A DNA stretch of 64,000 bases, taken from the NCBI GenBank assembly GCA_031763025.1, contig JASSKH010000030.1, positions 6,067,495-6,131,494 of the forward strand. The letters are read 5' to 3'. The first letter of the stretch is position 1. Each line of letters begins with the position of its first letter. This stretch comes from Macrocystis pyrifera (lineage: Eukaryota > Sar > Phaeophyceae > Laminariales > Laminariaceae). Made by a program: the position numbers and the translations under genes. Shown piece by piece: positions 23,070 to 33,826 of the stretch. Under the pieces are notes generated by a model. The model searched no databases. It saw only the letters and a list, made by a program, of their open reading frames with translations, and was not told the origin of the DNA.

Positions 23070-24000
23070 TATTTCCGATATCGTTGTAATACCGTATCTG
23101 GTAGGCGTTTTCACTATATTATTCGTGATATACCTATGTACGGTACAGCATAAGCTTTTGGAGCTTTCATCGTGTTGCACTATTAATAGCTATTTTCAAT
23201 ATCATAGAGCTGGGCACTTGGCAGATCCAGTCTGCAGCGATTGCACTGTCGTCAAAATCTATCGGTACACTGGCTTGTAGGAGTATTCTGGCTTGCAGGA
23301 GTATTCTGGCTTGCAGGAGTATACTGGCTTTGGGAGTGTTCATCGGAACGCACTACGTAGCCATTCTAAAAAAAAACAATTGGGTGTGCTATAGAGCCCC
23401 TATACTATAATCAAGTGAGGAGCCCCAGAAAAACTAGATGCCATCTTTACAATGTACCCGTCACGGGGGGGGGGGCATGATATCCACTGTGCGGCATACG
23501 ATCACGGAGGCCCATGGTAAATAGGCGCAAAACAAGCCCAAATCATTCCGCTTCGGGGCGTTTGTGTCTCAAGAAACCACTACTGCGTGAATCGGGAATT
23601 CTGTCCGTTATCTCAAGTGCAAGGTTGATGATAGGGGCTTCTATCGATGCTTCATGGTGGTTTGTATTCTCCAGAAATAAATTGGGAAAACCTCATTTCC
23701 CTCGTTTTATTGCCTATATATTAGGGGCCACCGTGATGGCTGTTCTCAAAATCAGATCTTGAGTGAGGTACAGAGTTCCTATACTATAATCAAGTGATGA
23801 GCCTCAGAAAAATTAAATGCCACCTCTACAGTGCACCCGTTAGGAGGGGGGGGAGGGGTATGATAACCAGTGCGCCGCGTACGATTTCGCTGGTGTTTCA
23901 TTTGCGACTGGCGAAAAAATCTCGTGCCGACGGTAGTGCTGAGGTAGTTTCGTTGAGCGAAGAGGAAAGCAAAAGGCAGAGTATTCATCCGCTTCGTTCC
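23070..24000. other. No gene recognised; local duplications
   Basis: A 20-bp unit TCTGGCTTGCAGGAGTATTC repeats about four times at 23262-23325. A ~110-bp block recurs at 23392-23505 and 23768-23885 (CCTATACTATAATCAAGTGA, GCC(C/T)CAGAAAAA, poly-G, CGTACGAT). 23512-23527 is a short F1 end fragment. Confidence 0.55.
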
Positions 24001-25078
24001 CAGCGCTATAGCCTGATAGCCTGCTACCCCAGCACTAGAAGGGGTACTCCGCTAGCCTAGCCCACTTAGGCAGCGTTAGAAGGGGTCCTCTACTAGCCTA
24101 AACTACTCAGTCAGCGCTGCAAGGGATAGCTTACTAACGTAGTCTACCCAGCCAGCGTCGACTGAGTAGTCTAAGCTAGCAGGTGATCCCTTCTGCTTGT
24201 AGCGATAACTGACTCGTCGAGGCTAGTAGGTTATTTATACCTTCTAGCGCCGACTGAGTAGGCTAAGCTAGTAGAGCACACCTTCTAGCGCTGACTGGGT
24301 AGTCTAGGCCAGTAGGGTACCCCTTCTAGGGCTGACTGAGTAGTCTGAACCAGTAGGCTACCCCTTCTACTTATAGCGCTGTCTGAGTAGTCTAGGCCAG
24401 TAGGCACCGTTCTAAGGCTGACTGAGTAGTCTAGGCTAGTAGGCTGCCCCCTTCTAGCGCTGACAGAGTAGTTTAGGCAAGTACGGTACTCTTTCTAGCG
24501 CTGACTGAGTAGTCTAGGCCAGTAGGGTAACTCTTCTAGCGCTGACTGGGTAGTCTAGGCCAGTAGGCTACCCCTTCTATTTACAGCGCCGTCTGAATAG
24601 TCTAGGCCAGTACGGTACCCCTTCTAGTGCTGATTGAGTAATCTAGGCTATTAATATTAATAGTACGATATCCCTAGTTTTGGCGCTGTCTGAATAGCCT
24701 AGGTCAGTAGGGTACCCTTCTTGCGCTGACTGAGCAGTCTAGGCTAGTACGATATCCCTATTTATAGCGCTGTTTGAGCAGTCTATGCTACTGTAGTGAG
24801 CTACCTCTTCTAGCGCTGACTGAGTAGTCTAGGGTATCCCTTCTAGCGCTGACTGAGTAGTCTAGGTAACTAGGATATCCCTTCTAGCGCTGACTGCGTA
24901 GTCTAGGCCATTAGGGCACCCCTTCTAGCGTCGATTGAGTAGTATGGGCCAGTAGGGTGCCCCTTATAGCGCTCACTGAGTAGAGTAGGCTAGTAGGCTA
25001 CCCCATCTATTACACAGCGCCGTCTGAGTAGTCGAGGCCAATAGAGTACCCCTTCTAGCGCTGACTGAGTAGACTTAT
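24000..25078. repeat. ~41-bp minisatellite with head-to-head inversion
   Basis: About 25 degenerate units of CTTCTAGCGCTGACTGAGTA plus GTCTAGGCCAGTAGGGTACC. From about 24000 to 24155 the units are in the opposite orientation (CACTAGAAGGGG, CTACTCAGTCAGCGCT). From about 24160 to the end they are forward. The switch lies at CCAGCCAGCGTCGACTGAGT. Non-coding. Confidence 0.9.
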
Positions 25079-25079
25079 A

Positions 25080-25785
25080 CGATTATCTCTTTTCAAACCA
25101 ACAGGCATAGCCACATACGGCATATTTCAGTATATATTGAGCGGCCACCCTCATGCTTTTCACAATAGGCACTCTTTCGGGTGCCACCGGCGATACTGCA
25201 GTAGTACGGATTCATGCGCGTTAAAGCTCTTTTCGAGGCCGAAGAAAAAAAAAAACTATTTTCGGCAACACTCTCATATCACGCGTTCGGGGAAATCCTG
25301 CGCATAAGTGACTCAAGGCTAGGCACGATAACATGGACGGGACCTTTGAAAGCTCGATAATGCCGAGGGGGGACGCGAGCGTGGCAAAAAAGTCACACTC
25401 GTCCGCTCCTACGCCGACGTTTTGTCTCAAGCCCCCCATCGTGCAATATCATCTCTTGGCCACCGGCGACAATCTTCTATTCAAAGTAGAGAAGCTATAG
25501 CCTGTACGCCACGAGGTGAGGCAGTAGCAGCTTTTCCGTTCCACGGCCCGTCCTTTCAACAGCTTTGCTCTTGTGGCGCTGGTCGTAAATATAACGACCG
25601 ATTGATATGCATATTAATGTCTAAACAGTTCTTACATTTCCACCCAGAGAGAAATTGTTTATCGTCTGCCACCTTCCTCTCCGCGACCGTGAGCCGCCGC
25701 CGTCGCCGCCGCCCCCGCTGCGCTTCCGACATAATTTGACCTGTGAGACAGCACGGCTAAAGCCACTAAATAGATACTATTAACA
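25080..25785. other. No gene recognised
   Basis: A plus-strand open frame at 25422-25739 ends in an Arg run (CGCCGCCGTCGCCGCC) and has no recognisable domain. A minus-strand frame at 25221-25439 is also open. Neither has supporting splice or context evidence. Confidence 0.35.
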
Positions 25786-25789
25786 GCAC

Positions 25790-26090
25790 TACGATAGCAG
25801 CTGGTCGTTTCCCGGAGGTACCGACTATCCGACTACATATTGGGTTTCCGTACTTGTAGGAAGGATCGCTGAGTGCGGCATACATGTTTTGTTTTTTTTC
25901 GGGCAGGGCCTCCTCGGCCGGGGAGGGCTGGTTTATCTCTCGCTTCGCTCTCGCCCGACTTAAGTCGGCTGGTTCATCAGCTGGCTTCGCACAACCTCGA
26001 CTTGCCGACTAAAATCAGATGGTTGGTTTAGAGTCACATACCGATTATTCATTTAGTCGTGAAATCCTGCCGAATCTCGGCTCTAAAAAC
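25790..26090 (+). repeat. Dispersed repeat F7, copy 2
   Basis: Related to 17660-17975: TTGTAGGAAGGAT, TCTCGCTTCGCTCTCG, CTTAAGTCGGCTGG, GACTTGCCGACTAAAATCAG, ATTTAGTCGTGAAA. Slightly shorter and diverged. Confidence 0.65.
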
Positions 26091-26239
26091 TGGTCTATCA
26101 AGTCTAGAGCGCCGTTCATCACAGCAGTGTCTCCGGACAAATTTACCACTCCCCCTCCCCCCCTTGGCCTTCAAAGAGCGCCGCGCCTTTTTTTTTTTTT
26201 TCGGGTGGGAGTACTCGTGGTGTGCCCCCCCCCCCCCCA

Positions 26240-26387
26240 AACGTTTCTATGTAATATATGGAAACAACGTAATGAGCGCCCAATTGTTGAAGGTGTCTCT
26301 AATAGGATTAGGAATGGTGCTAGGAACGGTGCTCCGTCTCCAAAGAGGTGCGTGTTCAATGGTCAAATGACTTAAGGCAAGCAACAA
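26240..26387 (+). mobile_element. PC2 repeat, 3' part
   Basis: TATGTAATATATGGAAACAA to GCAAGCAACAAA, after a C run. The frame WKQRNERPIVEGVS and onward, seen in the two longer PC2 copies, is also open here. Joins directly to PC1 at CCCATTGCTGTCTCTGG. Confidence 0.7.
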
Positions 26388-26657
26388 AACCCATTGCTGT
26401 CTCTGGAAGCGGCCACACTAGAAAATAAACCAATTCATTGATGCTGTCATCCATTTGCAAGAAAATCCGCCTCTAAAGCGGTTCTTAGTAGGATGCAGCT
26501 CACCCTTCATGCGCCTCGCCCAACACCTCACGGCGCTTCGCGCTTGGTGCAAGCAATGTCTGCCTGGTCGCTGAAAAACCGACGTGCTCCGTCCCGGCAT
26601 CGTAGGAATGCGAGGGTCTATGATCACACGACCACGGCCATGCATGACAATGAGTAC

Positions 26658-26693
<36 letters not shown>
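26388..26693 (+). mobile_element. PC1 repeat, 3' two thirds
   Basis: Starts at the internal GCTGTCTCTGGAAGCGG and ends GAGTACACCCC with a 35-base poly-C run, among the longest in the window. Confidence 0.85.
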
Positions 26694-26695
<2 letters not shown>

Positions 26696-26767
26696 CCTCC
26701 GCGAGCGATATTCGTCTTTTTTTTCGGGCAGAAGCGTTTTTCCTACGAGCAGCAGCGCTCTCTTGAA

Positions 26768-26864
26768 GTACACCACTCTGTCCGTAAATGTGAGGACTTT
26801 TAGGGTATTAAATATATGAATATAAAATCACACGCGCTCCTTAAAATTCCGGACAGAGTGGTAC
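26768..26864. mobile_element. Hairpin MITE, family F3
   Basis: Left CACCACTCTGTCCGTAAATG, right TTCCGGACAGAGTGGTAC. The arms pair over about 16 bp and share the CTCTGTCC/GGACAGAG termini with other F3 copies. Confidence 0.8.
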
Positions 26865-26869
26865 TTCGC

Positions 26870-27700
26870 ACATAAGTGTACCTAGTATATAACAGGTATA
26901 CGTTTGTGTGCTCTCCTCGTTTTTGACTTGTGGTCGTCAGATCAGGGCGTTTTTTATTTTCATTATTATTTTTTCCGCATTGCGTTCGTGTACAACATGC
27001 ATTCCGCATGTTTGTTTTTGTGAGTGAATCGCCGTCTGCGAGTTGTGGAGGTGTGGGAGCAGTTTATTATAGCGCCTCATCTTGGGTTCGTTCTCCGGAT
27101 TCTCCACACGGAAGTCATTTTCCTCCAGATTTTTCTGTTTATATATTTACATATACATCCGCACCGACGGCCCTTTCAAGGTGGGCTGGTGTTGTATGAT
27201 AGTAATTCCTCATTTAGGCGTGGTCGTCCCTCTGAGGACGAGGATCCCTCGTATCCTCTCCGCTTATGCTCAGAAGACATAAAAAGGTGAGACTATGGGT
27301 AGAACCGAACACATGTACACACGTGGTACGAAGCATTTGTTGGTATTATATACCAGGTGCCAGGTTGGTTTTTGTGCATATATGATGGATCCTGTTCAGT
27401 CCGGGCCCCCCGCAATAAATCATTTGGGGCTTCACTTGGTTGTACGTAGTATAGGAGGAAAAATTGCCTGGAAAAGCGCTGTGTACCCAACTGATATTAT
27501 ACGATGTGAAACGCCGTTAGCTCAAGCTTTATTTTTACCAATCCGCCGGAGGATAAAAGTAAACTGAAACAAAATAGTTTTTACTCTTCGGAAGAGCTTC
27601 GATTTATCAGCAGTTAAAAACATATTTTGTTCGCTTTTAAGCTGAGAAGGAGTTAGGTGACCTCTGATCGGTGCATGTATAATGTAGATCCGGTAGTGTA
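26870..27700. other. No gene recognised
   Basis: AT-rich, with small open frames. 27525-27560 (TTTTTACCAATCCGCCGGAG) is an inverted match to 39480-39505, so a further low-copy repeat end is likely. One TACCAGGTG variant lies at 27351. Confidence 0.4.
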
Positions 27701-27707
27701 TAATGTG

Positions 27708-28075
27708 TACCAGGTAATGTATAATGTACGCGTACTACATACCAGTACCTCGTACCATTCGAGTATGCGCGTCAGCTTGTTCCTGCCGATACCTGTGGTA
27801 CGTTTTGACAGGGCTCTGGTCACACACGATGAAAGAACAGGTGTCAGGTGGCGAACGTAACTACAACAACATACATTATGTATACATTATACCTGGTATA
27901 CATTATGTATACATTATATACATTATGTATACATTATGTGTACCTGGTACCTTACATACACCTTATATATGCATTAAATATACCTTATATATGCCTTATA
28001 TATAAATTATATGTACATTATATATAAATTATACGAGTATACGAAGTATACATTATACATACTTGATACCCTGGT
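27708..28075. repeat. TATACATTATG minisatellite with embedded 9-mers
   Basis: Irregular array of about 10-11-bp units (CATTATGTATA and variants). It is interrupted by TACCAGGTA (27708), TACCTGGTA (27890) and TACCTGGTA (27941); the 27890 copy sits exactly at a TA of the array. Confidence 0.85.
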
Positions 28076-28184
28076 ATCAACAGTAGGTTTTTAACCGTAG
28101 TTGTGTTCTTGTCTTTTCTGTGGTGTCGGTATGACTGATGAGTGATCGACGTGTGAGTGCTTTGCTGAACAACGCCATCGTAGG

Positions 28185-28436
28185 GACTTTTTCTTGCATA
28201 AAAGAGTTTGATTAGCGGAAAGCGCGAGAGCGTGAGTTAGCTACATTCGATGAAAATCGACGAGCAGTGGGAATGCTGAACCCTATGCGCGATAAAAAAT
28301 AAAGGCACGTACCGAGGGGGAAAAGGGAAGACACCTGTGACCACGGCTTGTCCAGAAGGTCGTCGAGGGTAAAACCTCTTACGAATTAGGCTGGAAAGTG
28401 AAAGTGATGAGTAAAAAAAAAAGAATAAAAAAAAAC
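28185..28436 (+). mobile_element. SINE1, 5'-truncated copy
   Basis: Starts inside the body at TAGGGACTTTTTCTTGCATA, lacking the tRNA-like head. It keeps GCGGAAAGCGCGAGAGCGTG, GACACCTGTGACCACGGCTT and the tail GTGATGAGTAAAA. The 5' truncation fits LINE-type priming from the 3' end. Confidence 0.88.
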
Positions 28437-28439
28437 ATA

Positions 28440-29720
28440 AATATATACACCGGATACTGTCGGATTTCAGACAAAGAAACGTGGTGATTTATTGTTGTCG
28501 CCATGATATATAGCCCTCCAACAATATGTGGCTCAAAACCTCAATCACTCTGTTGTTAGAGATGCGCCATGACCACTAAAAGTGAGCTCTTACGAAAGTA
28601 GCCAGCGCTGACTACTGTCAATAGCTCAGTCGGAACGGTGTTGTCTCTAGCCAAAAGCACAATGCGGTGTCCAGACTTCCTTTTAAACCTGGATCCGAGA
28701 TTGTGCTCTCGACGAAAGTACACCTTGCCATACGTAGCTATTTCAGCAGTCAGCCTGGACCCTGGACCCCAGATTATGCTTGAGTTGGAGACGCACTCTA
28801 GCCACTGAGCTACTGCTGTAGCTGTCAGCGCTGACTGCTGCCAAAGCTTCTGGTGGTATAGCCTACAATCGTTCCGCTAACAATCAGCGATGACTGCTAG
28901 GTCGAGGGTAAGAACCCTATCAAAGCTTGTCAGCACTGATTGCTATTGTGGCTTTCGGTGGTGTAAACGGCAGCCGCTTAGCTAACGAGCAGTGCCGACC
29001 GCAACGCAGTCCAGCGGTATGAAACCCAACCACCGAGCTAGGTCAGTCAGCGATGACTTCTACTAATAGGTAGCTCAGTGATTACGGTGTACCTGGTATT
29101 ATGGTTTTTCTCCAAACCAAAATTTACAATTTGAGAGTCCAGGCTAAGCAGTCGTGGACAGGCGGGCAGAACCCCCATAATATTGTACTTTTTTGTTGCG
29201 AAGAAATGTTTTGAGCTATTTTTATTATTAATAGTAGTCGGCGCTGACCGTTGGCTAGCTCAACGGTAGTGTATGCCGTATCTCGAACACACTCATATAG
29301 CCTGTATTTTAGGCGCAAGAACCCCCCCCCCGCGCGCAGAAAAAAAAAGTTGTTGTACGTAACTGTTGACAGAACACAAAAAGCGCATATCATGCACATA
29401 TACTTCGAACACTGCAAGTGCCACGAGTACACTCGCATATGAACCCAGGGACTATATACAACGATAAACAAAGCGCGCGGTCTCATCATGCATCATCCGC
29501 TGCGAGTGCTCGTGCGAGTTTTGAGCCTCGGGCACCAGACGCTACACAACGAAACAGAAAAAGCGCAGTCCTTCCTCTCACCAACCCCGTTCACGACTCT
29601 GTCCCTGAAAACATGCAGAACATTCTGACGAAAAAACATTAATGCACTAAAACCGCCGTTACAGTTTGGGGCCATTCTATCCCCACATGTAACTACCGCT
29701 TGTACATTATTTTTCAATTA
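28440..29720. repeat. Degenerate repeats with AGCGCTGACT and AGCTCAGT motifs
   Basis: Between 28600 and 29260, CAGCG(C/A)TGACT(G/A)CT-like motifs recur about eight times with GTAGCTCAGT or GAGCTA motifs, at spacings of about 60-110 bp. The same AGCGCTGACT core forms the 24-25 kb minisatellite. No gene recognised. One TACCTGGTA is at 29090. Confidence 0.5.
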
Positions 29721-29754
29721 AAAAGTTTCTTATACTTTGGGACAGAGTGGTAGT
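29720..29754. mobile_element. F3 MITE, right-end fragment
   Basis: CTTATACTTTGGGACAGAGTGGTAG matches the F3 right terminus. No left partner nearby. Confidence 0.6.
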
Positions 29755-29889
29755 TGACAGCAGGGCGAGAATGAATGAAGAGCGATCTGCAGCAGCAGGA
29801 GCAGTAGGTGCGAGTACAGAATCGTGGTTGACCCTCTTTTTAGTACTGCACCATCCCTTAAACATGTACCAGGTATACGGATCCAACTT

Positions 29890-29935
29890 CAAGTGGCTTG
29901 TCCCCAGAATGACAGTACAGTCCTGAAAGGAGTTA
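29890..29935. mobile_element. F2 MITE, right half
   Basis: CTTGTCCCCAGAATGACAG and CAGTCCTGAAAGGAGTTA. The left half is replaced by unrelated sequence with a TACCAGGTA (29867). Confidence 0.65.
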
Positions 29936-30042
29936 TTACGGGGGGACCATAGTAAATAGGACCAAATACTGTCAGCAAAAAAATGTAAATATATAGGTTT
30001 TTGTTTGTACCGTAGGTCCTATTTACTATAGGTCCCCCGTAA
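29936..30042 (+). mobile_element. F1 MITE
   Basis: Abuts the F2 fragment at a shared TA. Arms TTACGGGGGGACCATAGTAA and TACTATAGGTCCCCCGTAA. Confidence 0.92.
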
Positions 30043-30205
30043 TAGTTGATACCAGAGGGGGAGAGGGGTGTTGTTTAAGCTCCTTTGAAGTACGTACAGC
30101 AGTGCTGATTATCCTTAAGGGCTGCTCTGCTGGTCGCTCGTATAAGTCGCCGCGGACTGCCGTTGTACCACTCTGTCCACAAATATATGGACCGTTCTGA
30201 TACTA

Positions 30206-30547
30206 TTACGGGGGTCCATAATTAATAGGACCTATGGCCGGCGTCCCCGGTGGCTTGGTAGGTCCGCGTGCCTGTCAAGATCAATTTCGTGGGTTCAAGT
30301 CCCACCGAGTGCATGCTCATAGGGACTTTTTCTTGCATAAAAAATTGATAAGCGGAAAGCGCGAAAGCGTGAGTTGGCTACATTCGATGAAAATCGACGA
30401 GCAGTGGGAATGCTGAACCCTATGCGCGACAAAAAATAAAGGCACGTACCGGGGGGGAGAAGGGACGACACCTGTGACCACGGCTTGTCCAGAAGATCGT
30501 CGAGGGTAAAAACCTCCTACGAGTGGGCTGGGAAGTAAAAGTGATGG

Positions 30548-30589
<42 letters not shown>

Positions 30590-30662
30590 TATACATAGAA
30601 ACCTATATATTTAACTATTTTTACAAACAAAATTTGGTCCCATTAACTATGGACCCCCGTAA
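30206..30662 (-). mobile_element. F1 MITE split by SINE1
   Basis: TA at 30204-30205 and 30663-30664. Left arm TTACGGGGGTCCATAATTAA (to 30236). Right remainder from TGGTATACATAGAAACC to TTAACTATGGACCCCCGTAA. The two parts rejoin to the family consensus at ...CCTATGG/TATACATA. Confidence 0.92.
30237..30586 (+). mobile_element. SINE1, full-length copy
   Basis: Head GCCGGCGTCCCCGGTGGC with an A-box-like GGTGGCTTGGTAGGT and a B box GGGTTCAAGTCCCACC. The arm GCCTGTCAAG resembles a tRNA-Asp(GUC) anticodon loop (inference). The body includes ATTCGATGAAAATCGACGAG and TGTGACCACGG. The tail is GTGATGGCT plus about 36 A. Confidence 0.92.
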
Positions 30663-31051
30663 TAATATTCAATCGAAACGTTCCCGATTTTCAAGGACAG
30701 AGTGCATGGTAGTTGTTGCCGTATCACACGGGTGATATATACGATAACACATTTCTCGACAAAAAATGGCAGGCCGGAGGTGTACCAAAAAAAAAAAACT
30801 GGGAAATTTCTAAGGATCCTCCCCTTGAGAAGCTCTTTTAATATCGCCTACAAAACGGATTTAACAAAAAAAAGGTGTATACATACGGTTCAACCCCCAT
30901 GCATGAGCGATCCCATCGCCTGCAAGTCTTATCTAAAAAAAGTTGGGTAGTTCCTCAACGGAGAAGAGCTGTTGCCTCTAAAGGCTAAACTATTGCCTCC
31001 AAAGGCAAGAAAGGTGCTGCGTATATACCCTTAGTGTAGCGCGGCGGCGTC

Positions 31052-31078
31052 GGAGAGAGAGAGAGAGAGAGAGAGAGT
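31052..31078. repeat. (GA)n microsatellite
   Basis: About thirteen perfect AG units. Confidence 0.95.
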
Positions 31079-31123
31079 GCAGACAGACGACCGAGCGCCG
31101 AGCGAGCGATGCGCCACACGACT

Positions 31124-31220
31124 ATTACGTACGGTACACCCAAAAATCTACCAGGTATACTTGTAACCTTTCCTATTTTTACAAACAATATTTGGTCCTA
31201 TGTACTATAGTCCCTCGTAA
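31124..31220 (-). mobile_element. F1 MITE, left arm deleted, with embedded TACCAGGTA
   Basis: The right arm TTTGGTCCTATGTACTATAG is intact. The left arm is reduced to TTACG followed by TACGGTACACCC. The core normally reads AAAACCTATATATTTACC; here it reads AAAATCTACCAGGTATAC, that is CCAGG plus a repeated TA at a TA (31149-31157). Confidence 0.8.
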
Positions 31221-31270
31221 CATTATAGATAGATCATACAGAACCCGATGTTCACCCAAAAAGCACGTAT

Positions 31271-31297
31271 TTATGGGGGACCATAGTAAATAGGACT
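31271..31297 (+). mobile_element. F1 MITE, left-end fragment
   Basis: TTTATGGGGGACCATAGTAA and ATAGGAC only; the rest is replaced by GGGTACACTCC-containing sequence. Confidence 0.7.
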
Positions 31298-31369
31298 CCT
31301 CTCCCCGGGTACACTCCTTGCATTGTATCGTATGTATGCCCCGGGTACACTCCTCTCCCCCCCCCCCCC

Positions 31370-31700
31370 TGCTGCTGTCTCTGGAAGTGGCCACACCAGA
31401 AAAAAAAACGAATCCATTCGTTCGAAGCTGTCAAAAACCCATTTATTGCACGTTCGCATACACAACAAGCGGTCCCTGCTGTAGCAGGATGCAGCTCACC
31501 CTTTCCACGCAGACACACCCGACGCCTCACGTTTCGCTTCGCTAGAGCTTGGGTGCGAGCAGAGTCTGCCTGGTCGGTGAAGAACCCGGCGTGCTCTCAT
31601 CTGTCCCGGTATAGTAGGGATTACGAGGGTCTATGGTCACACGACTACGGCCATGCATGCATTAGATGATTAGATGGGTACACTCTACCCCCCCCCCCCC
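31370..31700 (+). mobile_element. PC1 repeat, diverged copy
   Basis: From GCTGCTGTCTCTGGAAGTGG to TGGGTACACTCTACCCC plus poly-C. More diverged than the neighbouring copy (GTTTCGCTTCGCTAGAGCTT replaces GGCGCTTCGCGCTT). Confidence 0.8.
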
Positions 31701-31718
31701 TATATTATATACCTGGTA

Positions 31719-32243
31719 TAAATATGGGTTGGGTTGGCGTCGGTTCGCGACGACGTTGTAAAACACGCCTCTCACTGCGTGAGCTAGACAGCCAGGGTCT
31801 CGTTTTTTTGTTTTTTTGGCGGTTACCACGGCCGGCGGTCAAATTAGACCATTTTTTGTGCGGGGAGAACCTTCACTCCGCACAAGGGGGATGATCGTAT
31901 CACGTGGTGTGTATATGGTGAGGCACCCACGAGGCAGTTACATAGTAACCCCATTGCTGTCTCTGGAAGTGGCCACACCAGACATTGAATTAATTCACTG
32001 ATGCTGTCATCCATATGCAAGAAAATCCGCCTCTAAAGCGGTTCTTATTAGTAGTAGGATGCAGCTCACCCTTCATGCGACTCGCCGGACACCTCATGGC
32101 GCTTCGCGCTTGGTGCAAGCAATGTCTGCCTGGTCGGTGAAAACCCGACGGGCTCCGTCCCGGCATTGTAGGGATGGCGAGGGTCAATGGTTATACGACT
32201 ACAGCCATGCATGATAATGAGTACCCCCCCCCCCCCCCCCCCC
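31719..32243 (+). mobile_element. PC1 repeat, full-length copy
   Basis: From ATATGGGTTGGGTTGGCGTC, just after a TACCTGGTA (31710), through the internal T run, CATTGCTGTCTCTGGAAGTG and GCGGTTCTTATTAGTAG, to ATAATGAGTACCCC and about 18 C. Confidence 0.88.
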
Positions 32244-32398
32244 GCTTGCCCCTTAGCAACCGCGGCTGCTTGCTTCGTGAGACCAATGCTATACTCGTCA
32301 CTTGTTTTGGACAGTTTTCATACGTCAGGCAGACAGAAAGATCATCATCTATCTAGATCATCTACTGCATAGATCATCTACTAAACCATATATCAAAC

Positions 32399-32512
32399 AC
32401 CACTCTGTCCCATAATATAAGCACCGTTTTTACACTCTGTCCCATAATATAAACTACGGTTTTACACTAAATTGTGAACCAAACGGTGTAATTATATTTC
32501 GGGACAAAGCAG
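32399..32512. mobile_element. F3 MITE with duplicated left end
   Basis: CACTCTGTCCCATAATATAA occurs at 32401 and again at 32433. The single right end is TTTCGGGACAAAGCAGTAG. Confidence 0.75.
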
Positions 32513-32794
32513 TAGATCCTTTACCTGCCGCCATGAGGTGCTGCGCAGAATTATGTGCAGCACAGATTCAACTCAGGAAACATGTCCTGGTACATCTATT
32601 CAGATCATGCAGATTCTACGGCTAACCCTTCCCACCCGGCAGCTCGGGCTGCTACGCACGGTAGATCACACAGATCATACCGATCAGGAAGGTACCTGCC
32701 CTGAATAGCCCTGAACGATCTAGATCATAAACTGTGGGAGTCGACGACTTGCCCGAGGTGAGGACACTTTCTTCTTCTTCCCCCCCCCCCCGCC

Positions 32795-32869
32795 CGTCTC
32801 GAAAGGGATGCGTTGTCAATGGTCAATTGACTAAGGCAAGCAACAAATGAGTACCCCCCCCCACCCCCC
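32795..32869 (+). mobile_element. PC2 repeat, 3' end
   Basis: CGTCTCGAAAGGGATGCG to AACAAATGAGTACCCCC and a C run. Immediately followed by a PC1 3' part. Confidence 0.75.
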
Positions 32870-32872
32870 CTG

Positions 32873-33070
32873 CAATGTCTACCCGGTCGGTGAAAACCCG
32901 ACGTACTCTGTCCCGGCATTGTAGGGACGCGAGGGTCTACGGTCATACGTCTACGGCCATGCATAATAGCGAGTACCCTCCCCCCCCCCCCCCCCCCCTT
33001 GACGTCATACGACTACCACCATGCATGAGATCGAGTACATCTCTCCTATCTACTGTAGTACACCCCCCCT
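32873..33070 (+). mobile_element. PC1 repeat, two consecutive 3' fragments
   Basis: First fragment GCAATGTCTACCCGGTCGGT to GCGAGTACCCTCCCC (about 33000). Second starts GACGTCATACGACTACCACC and ends GTAGTACACCCCCC. Confidence 0.75.
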
Positions 33071-33176
33071 CTACATCGAAAGGGATTAAGCGCTCGAACA
33101 CGGGTGGGTGACCGATGCCTCGAAGGTTGTAAAACTTCTTCTAAATGTCCGAGCGAAAGTGGCCGTAAAAGTACTA

Positions 33177-33281
33177 TTACGATGGACCATAGTAAATAGG
33201 ACCTACGGTACTCACAAAAACCTATACATTTCCCTATTTTTACTGAAAATATTTGGTCCTGTTTTCTACGCCCCCCCGGAA
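33177..33281 (-). mobile_element. F1 MITE
   Basis: TTACGATGGACCATAGTAAA at the left; the right arm GTTTTCTACGCCCCCCCGGAA is diverged. Confidence 0.88.
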
Positions 33282-33474
33282 TAGAGCGTTGAGGTTCGCG
33301 CTCACAGGAGTGTGCTACGATCGTTTTTCGGCGCTTGTTCATTGATTTTTTTTTTTCAGCCAACTGTACGAAAGGGTGCCGCTATACATACTTTCGGCAG
33401 CCTCCCCCCCGACCAGAACTTTCCGAAAAAGCCTTGTTCGGTATTAGCAAAATCTTTGACCTCCCTATGATATA

Positions 33475-33561
33475 GCCCCGCTCTGTCTCTGAATATAAGG
33501 ATCGGTTGTACAATAATATTTATACTATAGCGGTCCTTATGCTTGAGGACAGAGCGGGGTT
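33475..33561. mobile_element. F3 MITE
   Basis: CCCCGCTCTGTCTCTGAATA at the left, TTGAGGACAGAGCGGGGTTC at the right. Inner AAGGATCG/CGGTCCTT also pair. The best-preserved F3 hairpin in the window. Confidence 0.88.
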
Positions 33562-33691
33562 CTGGGAAAAATCGAGCGCTAAGAACCGTTCGATCACGCC
33601 TCCTGTGCGAACTCAACGCCCTTTCGGCGGTATACCTGGTATAAGCTTAACGTATACGGCGGTGCATACCACACCCCGGTGATAAGTTGTT

Positions 33692-33826
33692 GCGGTAGCA
33701 GCAGCAGTAGTAGCAGTAGTGGTAGTAGCAGTAGTAGTAGTAGTAATAGTAGTAATAGCAGTGGCAGTAGTAGTAGTAGTAGTAGTAGTAGTAGCAGCAG
33801 TAGTGGTAGTAGTGGTAGCAGAGCTG
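33692..33826. repeat. (TAG/CAG)n array
   Basis: AGCAGTAGTAGCAGTAGTGG-type trinucleotide repeats. Poly-Leu frames across it are artefacts. Confidence 0.95.

Larger units (their letters stand above)
30166..30713. mobile_element. F3 MITE interrupted by an F1 MITE and a SINE
   Basis: Left end ACCACTCTGTCCACAAATAT at 30166 and right end CAAGGACAGAGTGCATGGTA near 30713 are the two F3 termini. Between them lies the F1 MITE at 30206-30662, which in turn holds a SINE. Confidence 0.85.

Noticed and set aside
24000-25078. CRISPR-like array
   Set aside because: The units themselves vary and there are no unique spacers; a eukaryotic minisatellite is the simpler reading.
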